A stretch of DNA of 64,000 nt, from positions 1 through 64,000 of the forward strand of contig WGGC01000041.1 in NCBI GenBank assembly GCA_015491905.1, given 5' to 3'. A program made the translations under genes and the position numbers. The stretch is from Bacteroidales bacterium (GTDB lineage Bacteria > Bacteroidota > Bacteroidia > Bacteroidales > F082). Within the stretch, counting starts at the first letter, position 1. Each line of letters opens with the position of its first letter. Under the pieces are notes generated by a model. That model did no database searches. It was not told the origin of the DNA and was given only the letters and a program-made list of their open reading frames with translations. Below are positions 9,402 to 17,530 of this stretch, one piece after another.

Positions 9402-9809
9402 ATGCTCATCCATTATCATAGCAGAAAGTATATTAAATTAATTGCTATAACTTTAGTAATTCTGTTTTTTACCCCTTATACGGTAAAAATTATTGATACT
9501 GTACATCATCATCATTATCGGTATCTTACAGAAGAGAATAATGTTATCAATTTTTCTAATCATTCAAATATTTGCCCCATTCCGGGTTTTCATTTTCACA
9601 GCTTTCTGTTTCAGAAAACTGTTCCATTTTTCAACGGATCACTTTTTGTTTATCAGATTTTATCGTTTTCTACATTAAATCCATTTTCTTCTAATTTTAT
9701 TTTATCATTTTCCCTTCGCGGCCCGCCAAGACATTTTTTTGAGTTAACTTTAATTAATTCAATAAGGAAATTATTGGCAGAAACATATACATGTATTACT
9801 ACATGTTAA
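9402..9809 (+). CDS. Small His-rich secreted or membrane protein preceding a TonB receptor
   Basis: 135 residues, no family that I can name with certainty. One hydrophobic segment (about 11-30) looks like a signal peptide or anchor. After it comes HHHH at 35-38 and a motif C-P-I-P-G-F-H-F-H at 58-66, likely metal ligands. Small proteins with a run of His and a CPIC-like element are, as I recall, common just upstream of metal-linked TonB receptors in Bacteroidota. The gene ends 25 bases before the receptor at 9835, so the two are probably co-transcribed. Role inferred: metal binding or sensing in the envelope. Confidence 0.6.
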   Translation: MLIHYHSRKYIKLIAITLVILFFTPYTVKIIDTVHHHHYRYLTEENNVINFSNHSNICPIPGFHFHSFLFQKTVPFFNGSLFVYQILSFSTLNPFSSNFILSFSLRGPPRHFFELTLINSIRKLLAETYTCITTC

Positions 9810-9834
9810 TTAAAATGATAAAATATATTTAATA

Positions 9835-12069
9835 ATGAAGAATAAAATTATTCTTTTCTTTTTGCTGTTTCTTTTTATAAAAGTAAACGCACAAAATAGT
9901 ATAAGTGGAACTATAACAGATAATAATACCGGTAACACATTACCGGGTGTAAATATAATTATCTCTGATTTAAATTCTGGAACGGTAAGCAATGTTAATG
10001 GATACTACATTTTAAATAACTTACCTAACGGGCAATTTTTTGTTACTTATTCATTTATCGGATACGAATCAGTTACAAAAAAAATTGTATTAAAAGGAGA
10101 TACTCATCTTACCATAAATATTGCCATGAAGCCAATGATAGTTCAAAGTCAGGAGGTAGTGGTAACAGGCAGTTTTACAGGAACCCAGCATGAAAACACG
10201 GTACAGATTAGCACATTAAATTCAAAAAGCATAAATCAAACCGGAGCAATGTCGGTAATGGCCTCCCTAAAAAAAATTCCCGGTGTTAGTGTGGTTTCAA
10301 AAGGTCCCGGTGTTATGACGCCGGTAATTCAAGGATTATCATTAAGTAATATTTTGGTTTTGAATAAGGGTATTCCAATGGAAAATTTTCAATTTTCAAT
10401 GGATCATCCATATTTAGTAAATGAATCAGGAATTAGCAGAATTGAGGTAATAAAAGGCCCGGCATCTTTAATGTATGGTTCAGGAGCTGTTGGTGGAGTA
10501 ATTAATTTCATAGGAGAGCCTGCTGCCAGACCTGGTAAAATACAAGGCAATATTAACCTAAAATTATACAGCAATACACTAGGAACCAATTCAGATTTTG
10601 GAATTAAAGGAAACCACAATGGGTTTATATGGGGTATTGGCGCCGGAATAAATTCTCAGGAAGATTATATACAAGGAAATGGTAAGTTTGCCCCAAATAC
10701 ACGATTTAATGAAAACTCTGCAAGGGTAAATATTGGACTGTTAAAAAAGGTTGGCTCATTTCGTCTATATTACAATTATAATCGTGCAAAGCTCGGAATG
10801 GCTGTACCCCCTGCCCTATCAATAGTAACCGTAAGAGGAAGAAAAAATTCTGTCTGGTTTCAAAATTTAACTGACAATTTACTCATTTCAAAAAATAAAC
10901 TTTTCCTTGGTAATTTTAAAATAAATGCAGATTTCTCCTATCAAAATAACAACAGAAGACTGGAAGGGTCATCTAAAACTCCTGTAATGGAATTAGTAAA
11001 TATGACTTTGCAGACTTTTACGTACCGGGTAAAAGGAACCTATGAATTCTCATCCCAACTAAAATCTTTTTTAGGATTGCAAGGAATGGCTCAGAGTAAT
11101 AAAAATTTTGAAGCCCCACAACATGTAATTCCCAATGCAAATCAAAACGATATTTCTATATTTAGCATGACGCGTTATCAATGGAAAAAAATATTAATTT
11201 TGGAAGGAGGGTTACGTTTTGACCATAGAAAAGTTGTTATTCCATCATTTATTTCGAAGGGAACAGGGTTAACTACGCAAAAAATAGTTAGGAATTTCAA
11301 CAATCTAAGTGCCTCTGCTGGTGCCAACTTACATTTAAGTGAGAAATTATTATTTCGGTTAAATATTGCTTCTGCTTTTCGAAGTCCTAATATTGCCGAG
11401 CTAACTCAAAACGGAGTGCATGGTAACCGTTATGAGATAGGGAATTCAGATTTGAAGAATCAGCAGAACACTGAAGCAGACATGGGTTTTCATTTTCACA
11501 GCTTGCACTCAACCATAGATTTATCTGCATTTTACAACAACATTAATAATTTTATTTATCTCGCGCCTACAGGAACAACTTCCAGCGGAGGGTTTCCTGT
11601 TTACAAATATTTGCAAACACCTTCAGTTTTATATGGTGGACAAGCAGGTATTCATATTCATCCGCACCCTCTTAACTGGCTACACCTAATTTTAAATTAC
11701 ACTTATACATTAGGTAAAAAGCAGAATGGTGAATATTTACCGCTTATTCCCGCCAATAAAATTCACTCTGAAATAATGTTAAAAAAGGATGTTTGGAATA
11801 AGTTTCTAAATAGTTATTTCCGTATAAGTGTTGACCATACTTTTGCCCAGAATCATCCTTCCCAATTTGAAGAATCTGTACCTGGATATACCTTAACAGG
11901 AATTTCTGCCGGAACATCAGTCAAGATAAATAAAAACATAATCAGTATTAATCTTATTGGAAATAACATTTTCAATACAGTATATATGGATTATCTATCT
12001 ACATTAAAGGAAGTTGGAATTTACAATATGGGCCGAAATATCACACTTTCGATAAGTTACTCTTTTTAA
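9835..12069 (+). CDS. TonB-dependent receptor, ZnuD-like, with carboxypeptidase-regulatory-like N-terminal domain
   Basis: 744-residue outer-membrane active transporter. It has a signal peptide (1-19, ending VNA), a carboxypeptidase-D-regulatory-like beta-sandwich (about 22-110) of the Bacteroidota type, a plug domain (about 120-235) with IEVIKGPASLMYGSGAVGGVIN, and a 22-strand barrel ending in a terminal Phe (SISYSF). The plug segment FQFSMDHPYLV resembles the Asp-His segment of zinc receptors of the ZnuD group, and the preceding gene encodes a His-rich protein, so zinc or another transition metal is a reasonable guess for the substrate. This is not proven by sequence alone. A strong terminator follows at 12098. 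Confidence 0.88.
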   Translation: MKNKIILFFLLFLFIKVNAQNSISGTITDNNTGNTLPGVNIIISDLNSGTVSNVNGYYILNNLPNGQFFVTYSFIGYESVTKKIVLKGDTHLTINIAMKPMIVQSQEVVVTGSFTGTQHENTVQISTLNSKSINQTGAMSVMASLKKIPGVSVVSKGPGVMTPVIQGLSLSNILVLNKGIPMENFQFSMDHPYLVNESGISRIEVIKGPASLMYGSGAVGGVINFIGEPAARPGKIQGNINLKLYSNTLGTNSDFGIKGNHNGFIWGIGAGINSQEDYIQGNGKFAPNTRFNENSARVNIGLLKKVGSFRLYYNYNRAKLGMAVPPALSIVTVRGRKNSVWFQNLTDNLLISKNKLFLGNFKINADFSYQNNNRRLEGSSKTPVMELVNMTLQTFTYRVKGTYEFSSQLKSFLGLQGMAQSNKNFEAPQHVIPNANQNDISIFSMTRYQWKKILILEGGLRFDHRKVVIPSFISKGTGLTTQKIVRNFNNLSASAGANLHLSEKLLFRLNIASAFRSPNIAELTQNGVHGNRYEIGNSDLKNQQNTEADMGFHFHSLHSTIDLSAFYNNINNFIYLAPTGTTSSGGFPVYKYLQTPSVLYGGQAGIHIHPHPLNWLHLILNYTYTLGKKQNGEYLPLIPANKIHSEIMLKKDVWNKFLNSYFRISVDHTFAQNHPSQFEESVPGYTLTGISAGTSVKINKNIISINLIGNNIFNTVYMDYLSTLKEVGIYNMGRNITLSISYSF

Positions 12070-12097
12070 AAAAAGATAATTTTTTTATTATTATTAA

Positions 12098-12153
12098 AAA
12101 TACCGGTTTTTATTATTGAATTAGAAATATAAAAGCCGGTATTTATTTTTTTT
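12098..12153 (+). terminator. Intrinsic terminator of the TonB-receptor unit
   Basis: A 16-bp stem pairs 12098-12113 with 12129-12144 (core TACCGG/CCGGTA, one G-T wobble), followed by eight T after one A. It lies 28 bases after the receptor stop codon. Confidence 0.85.
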
Positions 12154-12289
12154 AAATAAAACAGAAATTACATAATAAATGTCAGCAATAAAATTATTAT
12201 TTAAACGTAATCATTATAACATTTATATTTGTATAATAAAGTTATAAATCCGGTATAGAGCAACAGCAAATTAATAACTATTGAAAATA

Positions 12290-13753
12290 ATGAAGTTTCA
12301 TTTAATAAAACACCCTATTTTTCTTATTTCCATTTTTTTTATTCTTCTTTCATCATGTAAAAAAGAAGTAGGAATAAATTTAAATCCTGAAGCTAAATTA
12401 ACATTTTCAACAGACACCATATTATTTGACACCGTTTTTACTTCACTTGGATCGGCTACAAAATGGTTGGTAATTCATAATTCATCAAATTTACCAATCA
12501 AGATATCAGATATTAGACTGGCAGGAGGAAAACAATCTCCATTTAGAATAAATGTTGATGGGGAACCTGTTTTTAACAAAAAAAATACCATTTTGGCCGG
12601 AAAGGATAGTTTGTATGTTTTTGCCAAAGTTACAATAGATCCAAATCAGAAAAACAATCCTTTTGTTGTGGAAGACAGCATTTTATTTACCACCAATAAT
12701 AATGAGCAAACTGTAAAGTTAGTAGCATGGGGGCAGAATGCAAATTATATTCTTGCTGATCAATACAATCCCGGCTTTCCTCCTTATAAGATAGTAGCAG
12801 ACAGCCTGCAGACAATTGAATGGAACAGTACAAAACCTTATGTTATATATGGTTATGCCGTTGTTAATTCATATGGAAAACTAATAATTTCACCCGGAAG
12901 CAAGATTTATTTTCATAAAAATTCAGGATTATGGATATATGCAAATGGGCAGTTAAATGCCAGCGGAACGGAAAAAAACAAAATCATTTTTCAAGGTGAC
13001 CGGTTAGAGAATGATTACCAAGAAGTTCCGGGGCAATGGGATCGTATCTGGATTATGGAAGGGATTAATGGGAAAAATAATATTATTAAAAATGCCGTAA
13101 TTAAGAATGGGTTTATTGGCATTCAGTCCGAATCTTTCTTTAATCCTACTAAAAACAAGCTGATACTGGAAAATGTGATAATAGAAAATATGGATGGAGC
13201 CGGCATATTAAGCCGTAACTATAATATAGAAGGAAAAAATATGGTTGTTGCTAATTGCGGAGGATATTGCCTTGCCCTTACCGGTGGTGGCAATTATCAA
13301 TTTATCCAGTCAACAATTGCAAATTTCTGGTCTTTCTCAGTAAGAAATAATCCAGCTGTAATTCTTACAAATTTCATTAAAGACAATAACAATCAAACCA
13401 TTCCTTATCCCTTGAATTTTAATTTGGGTAATAGTATTATATACGGATACAACGACAATGAATTTGGCACTCAAATGATTCCAGGGGCTGACTCCAATTA
13501 TTTATTGGAGTATTGTTTAATAAAAACTAAATTAAAAATGACAAACCCCGGTTTTTTCAAAGAGATTATAAAAAATAAAGACCCTTTATTTAAGAACCAG
13601 GATTCATTAGATTTCAGGTTAGATAGCCTATCACCCGCAATTGGTGCCGGGAGTTATTTAATCAGCAGGCAAGCTCCAATAGATATTCTAGGTAATCCCA
13701 GAGGTCAAAAGCCCGATTTGGGAGCTTATCAATTTATCTTTAGAAAGCCTTAA
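12290..13753 (+). CDS. Lipoprotein with right-handed beta-helix repeats, function unknown
   Basis: About 487 residues. The ATG at 12290 is preferred over an upstream in-frame TTG at 12281, giving a typical lipoprotein signal with lipobox LLSSC (Cys23). The N-terminal third reads like an immunoglobulin-like or choice-of-anchor domain (FDTVFTSLGSATKWLVIHN). The middle (about 180-400) shows short repeating strands with N-rich turns, consistent with a parallel beta-helix. The C-terminus (DFRLDSLSPAIGAGS...DILGNPR...PDLGAYQ) is the common ending of secreted beta-helix proteins in this phylum. Probably an outer-membrane-anchored surface or periplasmic protein. No catalytic residues are recognised. 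Confidence 0.75.
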   Translation: MKFHLIKHPIFLISIFFILLSSCKKEVGINLNPEAKLTFSTDTILFDTVFTSLGSATKWLVIHNSSNLPIKISDIRLAGGKQSPFRINVDGEPVFNKKNTILAGKDSLYVFAKVTIDPNQKNNPFVVEDSILFTTNNNEQTVKLVAWGQNANYILADQYNPGFPPYKIVADSLQTIEWNSTKPYVIYGYAVVNSYGKLIISPGSKIYFHKNSGLWIYANGQLNASGTEKNKIIFQGDRLENDYQEVPGQWDRIWIMEGINGKNNIIKNAVIKNGFIGIQSESFFNPTKNKLILENVIIENMDGAGILSRNYNIEGKNMVVANCGGYCLALTGGGNYQFIQSTIANFWSFSVRNNPAVILTNFIKDNNNQTIPYPLNFNLGNSIIYGYNDNEFGTQMIPGADSNYLLEYCLIKTKLKMTNPGFFKEIIKNKDPLFKNQDSLDFRLDSLSPAIGAGSYLISRQAPIDILGNPRGQKPDLGAYQFIFRKP

Positions 13754-13771
13754 AGAAAAGGTATTTATTGT

Positions 13772-13779
13772 TATTTTTG
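13772..13779 (+). promoter_or_regulatory. -7 promoter element for the NRK-like kinase gene
   Basis: TATTTTTG fits TAnnTTTG and is followed by GCAC, as often seen in this phylum. It lies 39 bases before the ATG at 13819 and 18 bases after the preceding stop codon. Confidence 0.55.
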
Positions 13780-13818
13780 CACAGCATAATCTTTTAATAA
13801 ATAGTCATAGCAAGATTT

Positions 13819-14385
13819 ATGATAATAGGAATTGGTGGGGTAAGCAATGCGGGAAAAACAACACTTGCAAAACAATTAAAAGAACATTTAAGTAGCTTTT
13901 CTGTCAGTACTCTATGTCAGGATGATTTTCCTAATCCAATAGATAAAATTCCAAAAATCCGTAATCATGTTGACTGGGAGATTCCTGAATCCATTGATTT
14001 ATCAGGATTTTATAAAAAAATGTTGTCAGATGACAAGGAATATGATATTGTTATTGCAGAGGGATTATTTGCTTTTTGCAACAAGAAATTTGTACAACAT
14101 TATGATAAGAAGATTTTTATCACACTTACAAAAGATACTTTCCGGAAACGAAAACAGAAAGACTTAAGATGGGGAAAAGAACCGGAATGGTATATGGAAC
14201 ACATCTGGGAAAGTCATTTCCGTTGCGGCACTCTTACTTCATTTGATGAAAATACAATGATAATTTCAGGAGAAAACACTATTGATATAAATAAAATACT
14301 TTATTTTTTAAATCTTCCAAAAAGTACCTATCCCGAAACAAATGAAAATATTCCGATTCTTATAAATAAAATGAAACGTCCATGA
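13819..14385 (+). CDS. P-loop kinase of the uridine kinase / nicotinamide riboside kinase group
   Basis: 188-residue cytoplasmic protein. Walker A is GVSNAGKT (7-14); it is followed by CQDDFPNP (about 33-40), the substrate-lid Asp segment of uridine and nicotinamide riboside kinases, then HVDWEIPESID and a Walker B-like DIVIAEGLF. The lid RKRKQKDLRWGKEP and the short length are closer to nicotinamide riboside kinase-like proteins than to classical Udk, but the substrate is not settled. Its stop codon TGA (14383-14385) lies inside the left arm of the second hairpin repeat. Confidence 0.78.
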   Translation: MIIGIGGVSNAGKTTLAKQLKEHLSSFSVSTLCQDDFPNPIDKIPKIRNHVDWEIPESIDLSGFYKKMLSDDKEYDIVIAEGLFAFCNKKFVQHYDKKIFITLTKDTFRKRKQKDLRWGKEPEWYMEHIWESHFRCGTLTSFDENTMIISGENTIDINKILYFLNLPKSTYPETNENIPILINKMKRP

Positions 14386-14505
14386 TTGAATAATTATTAA
14401 ATCACATTAACCCTGTGAAATTTTTGCTGTTTCACAGGGCAAGGAAAATGATTATTCAATCATGTTAAATTCCATCTTACCAATGAAATATAAAATTATA
14501 AACAC
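14380..14505 (+). repeat. 126-bp hairpin-bearing intergenic repeat, copy 2
   Basis: Ungapped match to 2403-2528. Here the structure is close to perfect: inner stem CCCTGTGAAA (14411-14420) with TTTCACAGGG (14430-14439), and outer arms of about 18 bases (14382-14399 with 14447-14464), one wobble. The left arm runs through the stop codon of the preceding kinase gene. The AT-rich tail (last 25 bases shared with copy 1 except the final base) ends at the ATG of the 111-residue protein. No transposase or target duplication is visible. Confidence 0.85.
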
Positions 14506-14841
14506 ATGAAACCAACTTTCAAAGTTTTATATTATCTCGATCATAGGGATATAAGTTTAATAGAAGTAAAAAGGACTGATTTAAAAGGAGAAAAAGACAA
14601 GACTAAAATATACTTTTGGATATTGATAACAAAAGAAAATAATATGGTTAAACCCTTAACTTTTGTGTCAATAAACTCAGAATTAGAGAATGAGAAACGC
14701 GAATTTAAAGAAGGTAACCTGGAATTTAACAAACATTCAGGTAGATTCCGCTCAAAAGAAGGCTTGTTTAATTTGGTAGTTATAGCGCCAGAAAAAGTCC
14801 CTCCCATTCAGTTAAATGCTATAAACGACTACCTACTATAA
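14506..14841 (+). CDS. Hypothetical protein, 111 residues
   Basis: I do not recognise this family. It has no signal peptide or membrane helix, and is a charged, probably soluble alpha/beta protein (strands FKVLYYL, KIYFWILI, LTFVSI, FNLVVIAP alternate with Lys/Glu-rich segments). It starts exactly where the repeat block ends and is convergent with miaA, 16 bases away. Codon use looks like that of its neighbours. It could be regulated by the hairpin leader, as its distant companion at 2529 could be. Confidence 0.6.
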   Translation: MKPTFKVLYYLDHRDISLIEVKRTDLKGEKDKTKIYFWILITKENNMVKPLTFVSINSELENEKREFKEGNLEFNKHSGRFRSKEGLFNLVVIAPEKVPPIQLNAINDYLL

Positions 14842-14857
14842 CTGTTTTAACCTCAGT

Positions 14858-15778
14858 TTATTTATTATTTTCCATAATTAATAAACATTGCTTTACTTTT
14901 TCATCTTCAGATAAATTTCCGTCCAGCCAATGTATTTTAATTCCTCTCTTCTCCATTCTGCGAAACCATGTCATTTGTCTTTTTGAAAATTGATGAATAG
15001 CGGTATTTAGTTTTTCAAACATTGCAGAATAGTCAATTTCCCTTGTAACATACTGTGTAACAAATCGATATTCTAAACCATAAAATAATAACTGCTGAGG
15101 TTGCAGTCCACTGTTTAGTAAACTTTCCACTTCTTCAATTAAGCCATTTTCCAGTCGTTCTTTTAACCTCATGGTAATACGTTTTTTCACTTCCTGGCGT
15201 TCAAGCTTTATTCCGATATTCAGTGATGAAAGCTCCGGAAATTTTTCATCATCCGGATGTTCTAAATCATACTTTTTAATTTCTATTGCACGTATACATC
15301 TGTTTTTATCGGATATATCTGTAACATTATGAACCGGGCCATAAGATTTCAATATTTCAGTTACCTCTTTTAATGTCTTTTCAGATAATAAAATCCTAAG
15401 GTTTTTATTTTCAGGAACTTTTTTCATTCGATAACCCATCAAAACAGATTCAATATACATTCCTGTACCACCGCACATTATAGGTTGTTTATTCCTTAAA
15501 TTAATATCTTGAAACGCTTTCAGAAAATCATGCTGGAAGGAGTATACATTATATTCTGAACCAGGGTTAACAATATCGACCAGATGATATGGAATTACTT
15601 CTCCGTTAAAATTATATTCTTCAATATCCTTACCCGTACCAATATCCATATTTCGATATACCTGACGGGAATCAGCACTAATAATTTCACCATTAAACTG
15701 TTGTGCTAGTCGTACTGCAAATTTAGTTTTTCCTGTAGCCGTTGGTCCCAGTATAGTTATTAAATCAAACTTTTTCAC
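14858..15778 (-). CDS. miaA: tRNA dimethylallyltransferase
   Basis: 306 residues. Adds a dimethylallyl group to A37 of tRNAs reading codons that start with U. It has P-loop GPTATGKT (11-18), the substrate segment SADSRQVYR.MDIGTGK, and CGGTGMY, all diagnostic of MiaA, with the C-terminal KRQMTWFRR tRNA-contact segment conserved. Transcribed from a minus-strand -7 element at 15831-15838. Convergent with the small gene at 14506. Confidence 0.96.
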   Translation of the reverse strand: MKKFDLITILGPTATGKTKFAVRLAQQFNGEIISADSRQVYRNMDIGTGKDIEEYNFNGEVIPYHLVDIVNPGSEYNVYSFQHDFLKAFQDINLRNKQPIMCGGTGMYIESVLMGYRMKKVPENKNLRILLSEKTLKEVTEILKSYGPVHNVTDISDKNRCIRAIEIKKYDLEHPDDEKFPELSSLNIGIKLERQEVKKRITMRLKERLENGLIEEVESLLNSGLQPQQLLFYGLEYRFVTQYVTREIDYSAMFEKLNTAIHQFSKRQMTWFRRMEKRGIKIHWLDGNLSEDEKVKQCLLIMENNK

Positions 15779-15830
15779 ATTCTTTTATTAATATACTTAT
15801 TAAATTTTATCCTGCATCTTTGTTATATTG

Positions 15831-15838
15831 CAAAGATA
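15831..15838 (-). promoter_or_regulatory. -7 promoter element for miaA
   Basis: On the minus strand this reads TATCTTTG, followed by CA, an exact TAnnTTTG match 52 bases before the miaA start. It forms a 7-bp inverted repeat (ATCTTTG/CAAAGAT) with the plus-strand sequence at 15816-15822. Confidence 0.55.
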
Positions 15839-15846
15839 CTAAAGCT

Positions 15847-15890
15847 AAAAGTAATTGTACGTATGCATAATAAAAGACAATTACTTTTTT
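15847..15890. terminator. Orphan terminator-like hairpin
   Basis: AAAAGTAATTGT (15847-15858) pairs perfectly with ACAATTACTTTT (15877-15888), an 18-base loop lies between, and the 3' arm runs into six T on the plus strand. No plus-strand gene ends here: the hairpin lies between the divergent genes miaA and 16022. See findings. Confidence 0.45.
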
Positions 15891-16021
15891 GTTCTGAATT
15901 TATATGGCTAAATTAAAATATTCACTTTGCTAAATTTACTTTATAGAAAATTATTAAAACAATAATTTAATATTTTAGCTGTTATATCTCTTAAAGGAAA
16001 AGAACACCAATTTATACTTTA

Positions 16022-17530
16022 ATGAAGAACCATTACGTAGCAAAAAAATTAAAATGGCTAACAATTTTATTGTTTTTTTTAAGTAGTTATAATTTATTTA
16101 GTCAGGAGATGCCTGGTATAAGTTTTAGTAATTACAGTGGAATATCGGGAAGCATGACAAATCCGGCCTTCCTCACAGGATCAAAAGTTTATTTTGATGT
16201 TAACATTTTGGGGGGAGATATTTTTTTAAATAATACATTTGGATATATTCCAAAAGACAGTACCAATATATGGAAATTGTTACGAGGAGGAAGTTTACCA
16301 ACGGGATTTGGTGCTTATGGCTATAACAGTTTTTATAAAATATATCCTTACAGGAAAACCTATAATTTCACTGCTATAAGTACTATAATGGGGCCATCAA
16401 TTATGGTACAAAATAAGAAATCCGCATTTGGAACAGGAATTAGAATTAAAAATTTTGAATCTTCTTTTCATTTTCCGGGGAACTTCTTAAAAAATATTTA
16501 TTATGATAAATCAGATTCTTTAAATAAAGATGAACTTTCAAAAAGTTTTGGTTTTAGCTCGCTAACATGGTATGAACTTCATTTTGATTATGCTTATGAT
16601 TTTTATGAAAGGTATGGAAATAAGTGGACTATTGGAATTGAAGCAAAAATATTATTTGGGATTGAAGGGTTTTACTCATCTGTAAATAGATTAAAATACC
16701 ACTGGATTAATAAAAATCAAATTAATATTGACACTTTAAGTACTAGTTTAGGCATTGCTTTACCAATAAATTATAATAATGCTAACAAAATAAACTTAAA
16801 ACCACTGAGTAAGGGACATGGTTTAGGTTTTAACATAGGTATTCTATATACAAAAAATGAAAAACCGATAAAACAAAAAGGAGGAAAAGCACTATGCGCA
16901 CAACCTTATGAAAATTATAAATACAGAATAGGTTTTTCCATATTAGATATTGGCATTATTAAATTTAATAAGACAGCACAGCTGCACCAGATTAACACAA
17001 GTAATAAAATAATTGACATAAATAATATTTATGGTGACTTCAGTACTGTTAATTCTACTATGAAAGTAATAAGCGAATTATTGCTTGGTGATTCTACTGC
17101 ATCTTTGAAGGATACGGCATTCACAATGAGTTTACCAACAGCTATAAGCTTTCAATATGATTATCATTATAGAAAAAATATTTTTATCAGCGGATTTTGG
17201 ATACATCCTTTAAGATTCCAGAATAAATCTATACGCAGACCTGCCCAATTGGCTATTATCCCACGTTACGATACAAGATTATTAGGAGTAAGTATTCCGG
17301 TTTCATTATACGATTATCATCAAATGAGATTAGGCCTGGCAATCAGAATTTACACTCTAACTATTGGTACAGATAAATTAGGAACATTGTTGGGAACATC
17401 TAACCTTTCAGGAATGGATTTCTACTTTAATCTTAAATTCAATTTTTTAAAAGGAACTTGCCTTACCTGGAAAAAGGGAGCCTGTAGCAAAAATAAAAAG
17501 AGAGCTCTGGATTTCCGACTCTTTAAATAA
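16022..17530 (+). CDS. DUF5723-like outer-membrane protein
   Basis: 502 residues with a signal peptide (hydrophobic 12-27, ending NLFSQ). The N-terminal pattern GISFSNYSGISGSMTNPAFL is typical of the DUF5723 group of predicted outer-membrane barrels in Bacteroidota, whose function is not established. The rest is rich in aromatic and alternating residues, with repeated Y/F/G strands and a C-terminal barrel segment (about 430-480) before a short basic Cys-containing tail. It is alone on its strand, with its 3' end overlapping the convergent glycosyltransferase by 8 bases. Confidence 0.7.
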   Translation: MKNHYVAKKLKWLTILLFFLSSYNLFSQEMPGISFSNYSGISGSMTNPAFLTGSKVYFDVNILGGDIFLNNTFGYIPKDSTNIWKLLRGGSLPTGFGAYGYNSFYKIYPYRKTYNFTAISTIMGPSIMVQNKKSAFGTGIRIKNFESSFHFPGNFLKNIYYDKSDSLNKDELSKSFGFSSLTWYELHFDYAYDFYERYGNKWTIGIEAKILFGIEGFYSSVNRLKYHWINKNQINIDTLSTSLGIALPINYNNANKINLKPLSKGHGLGFNIGILYTKNEKPIKQKGGKALCAQPYENYKYRIGFSILDIGIIKFNKTAQLHQINTSNKIIDINNIYGDFSTVNSTMKVISELLLGDSTASLKDTAFTMSLPTAISFQYDYHYRKNIFISGFWIHPLRFQNKSIRRPAQLAIIPRYDTRLLGVSIPVSLYDYHQMRLGLAIRIYTLTIGTDKLGTLLGTSNLSGMDFYFNLKFNFLKGTCLTWKKGACSKNKKRALDFRLFK

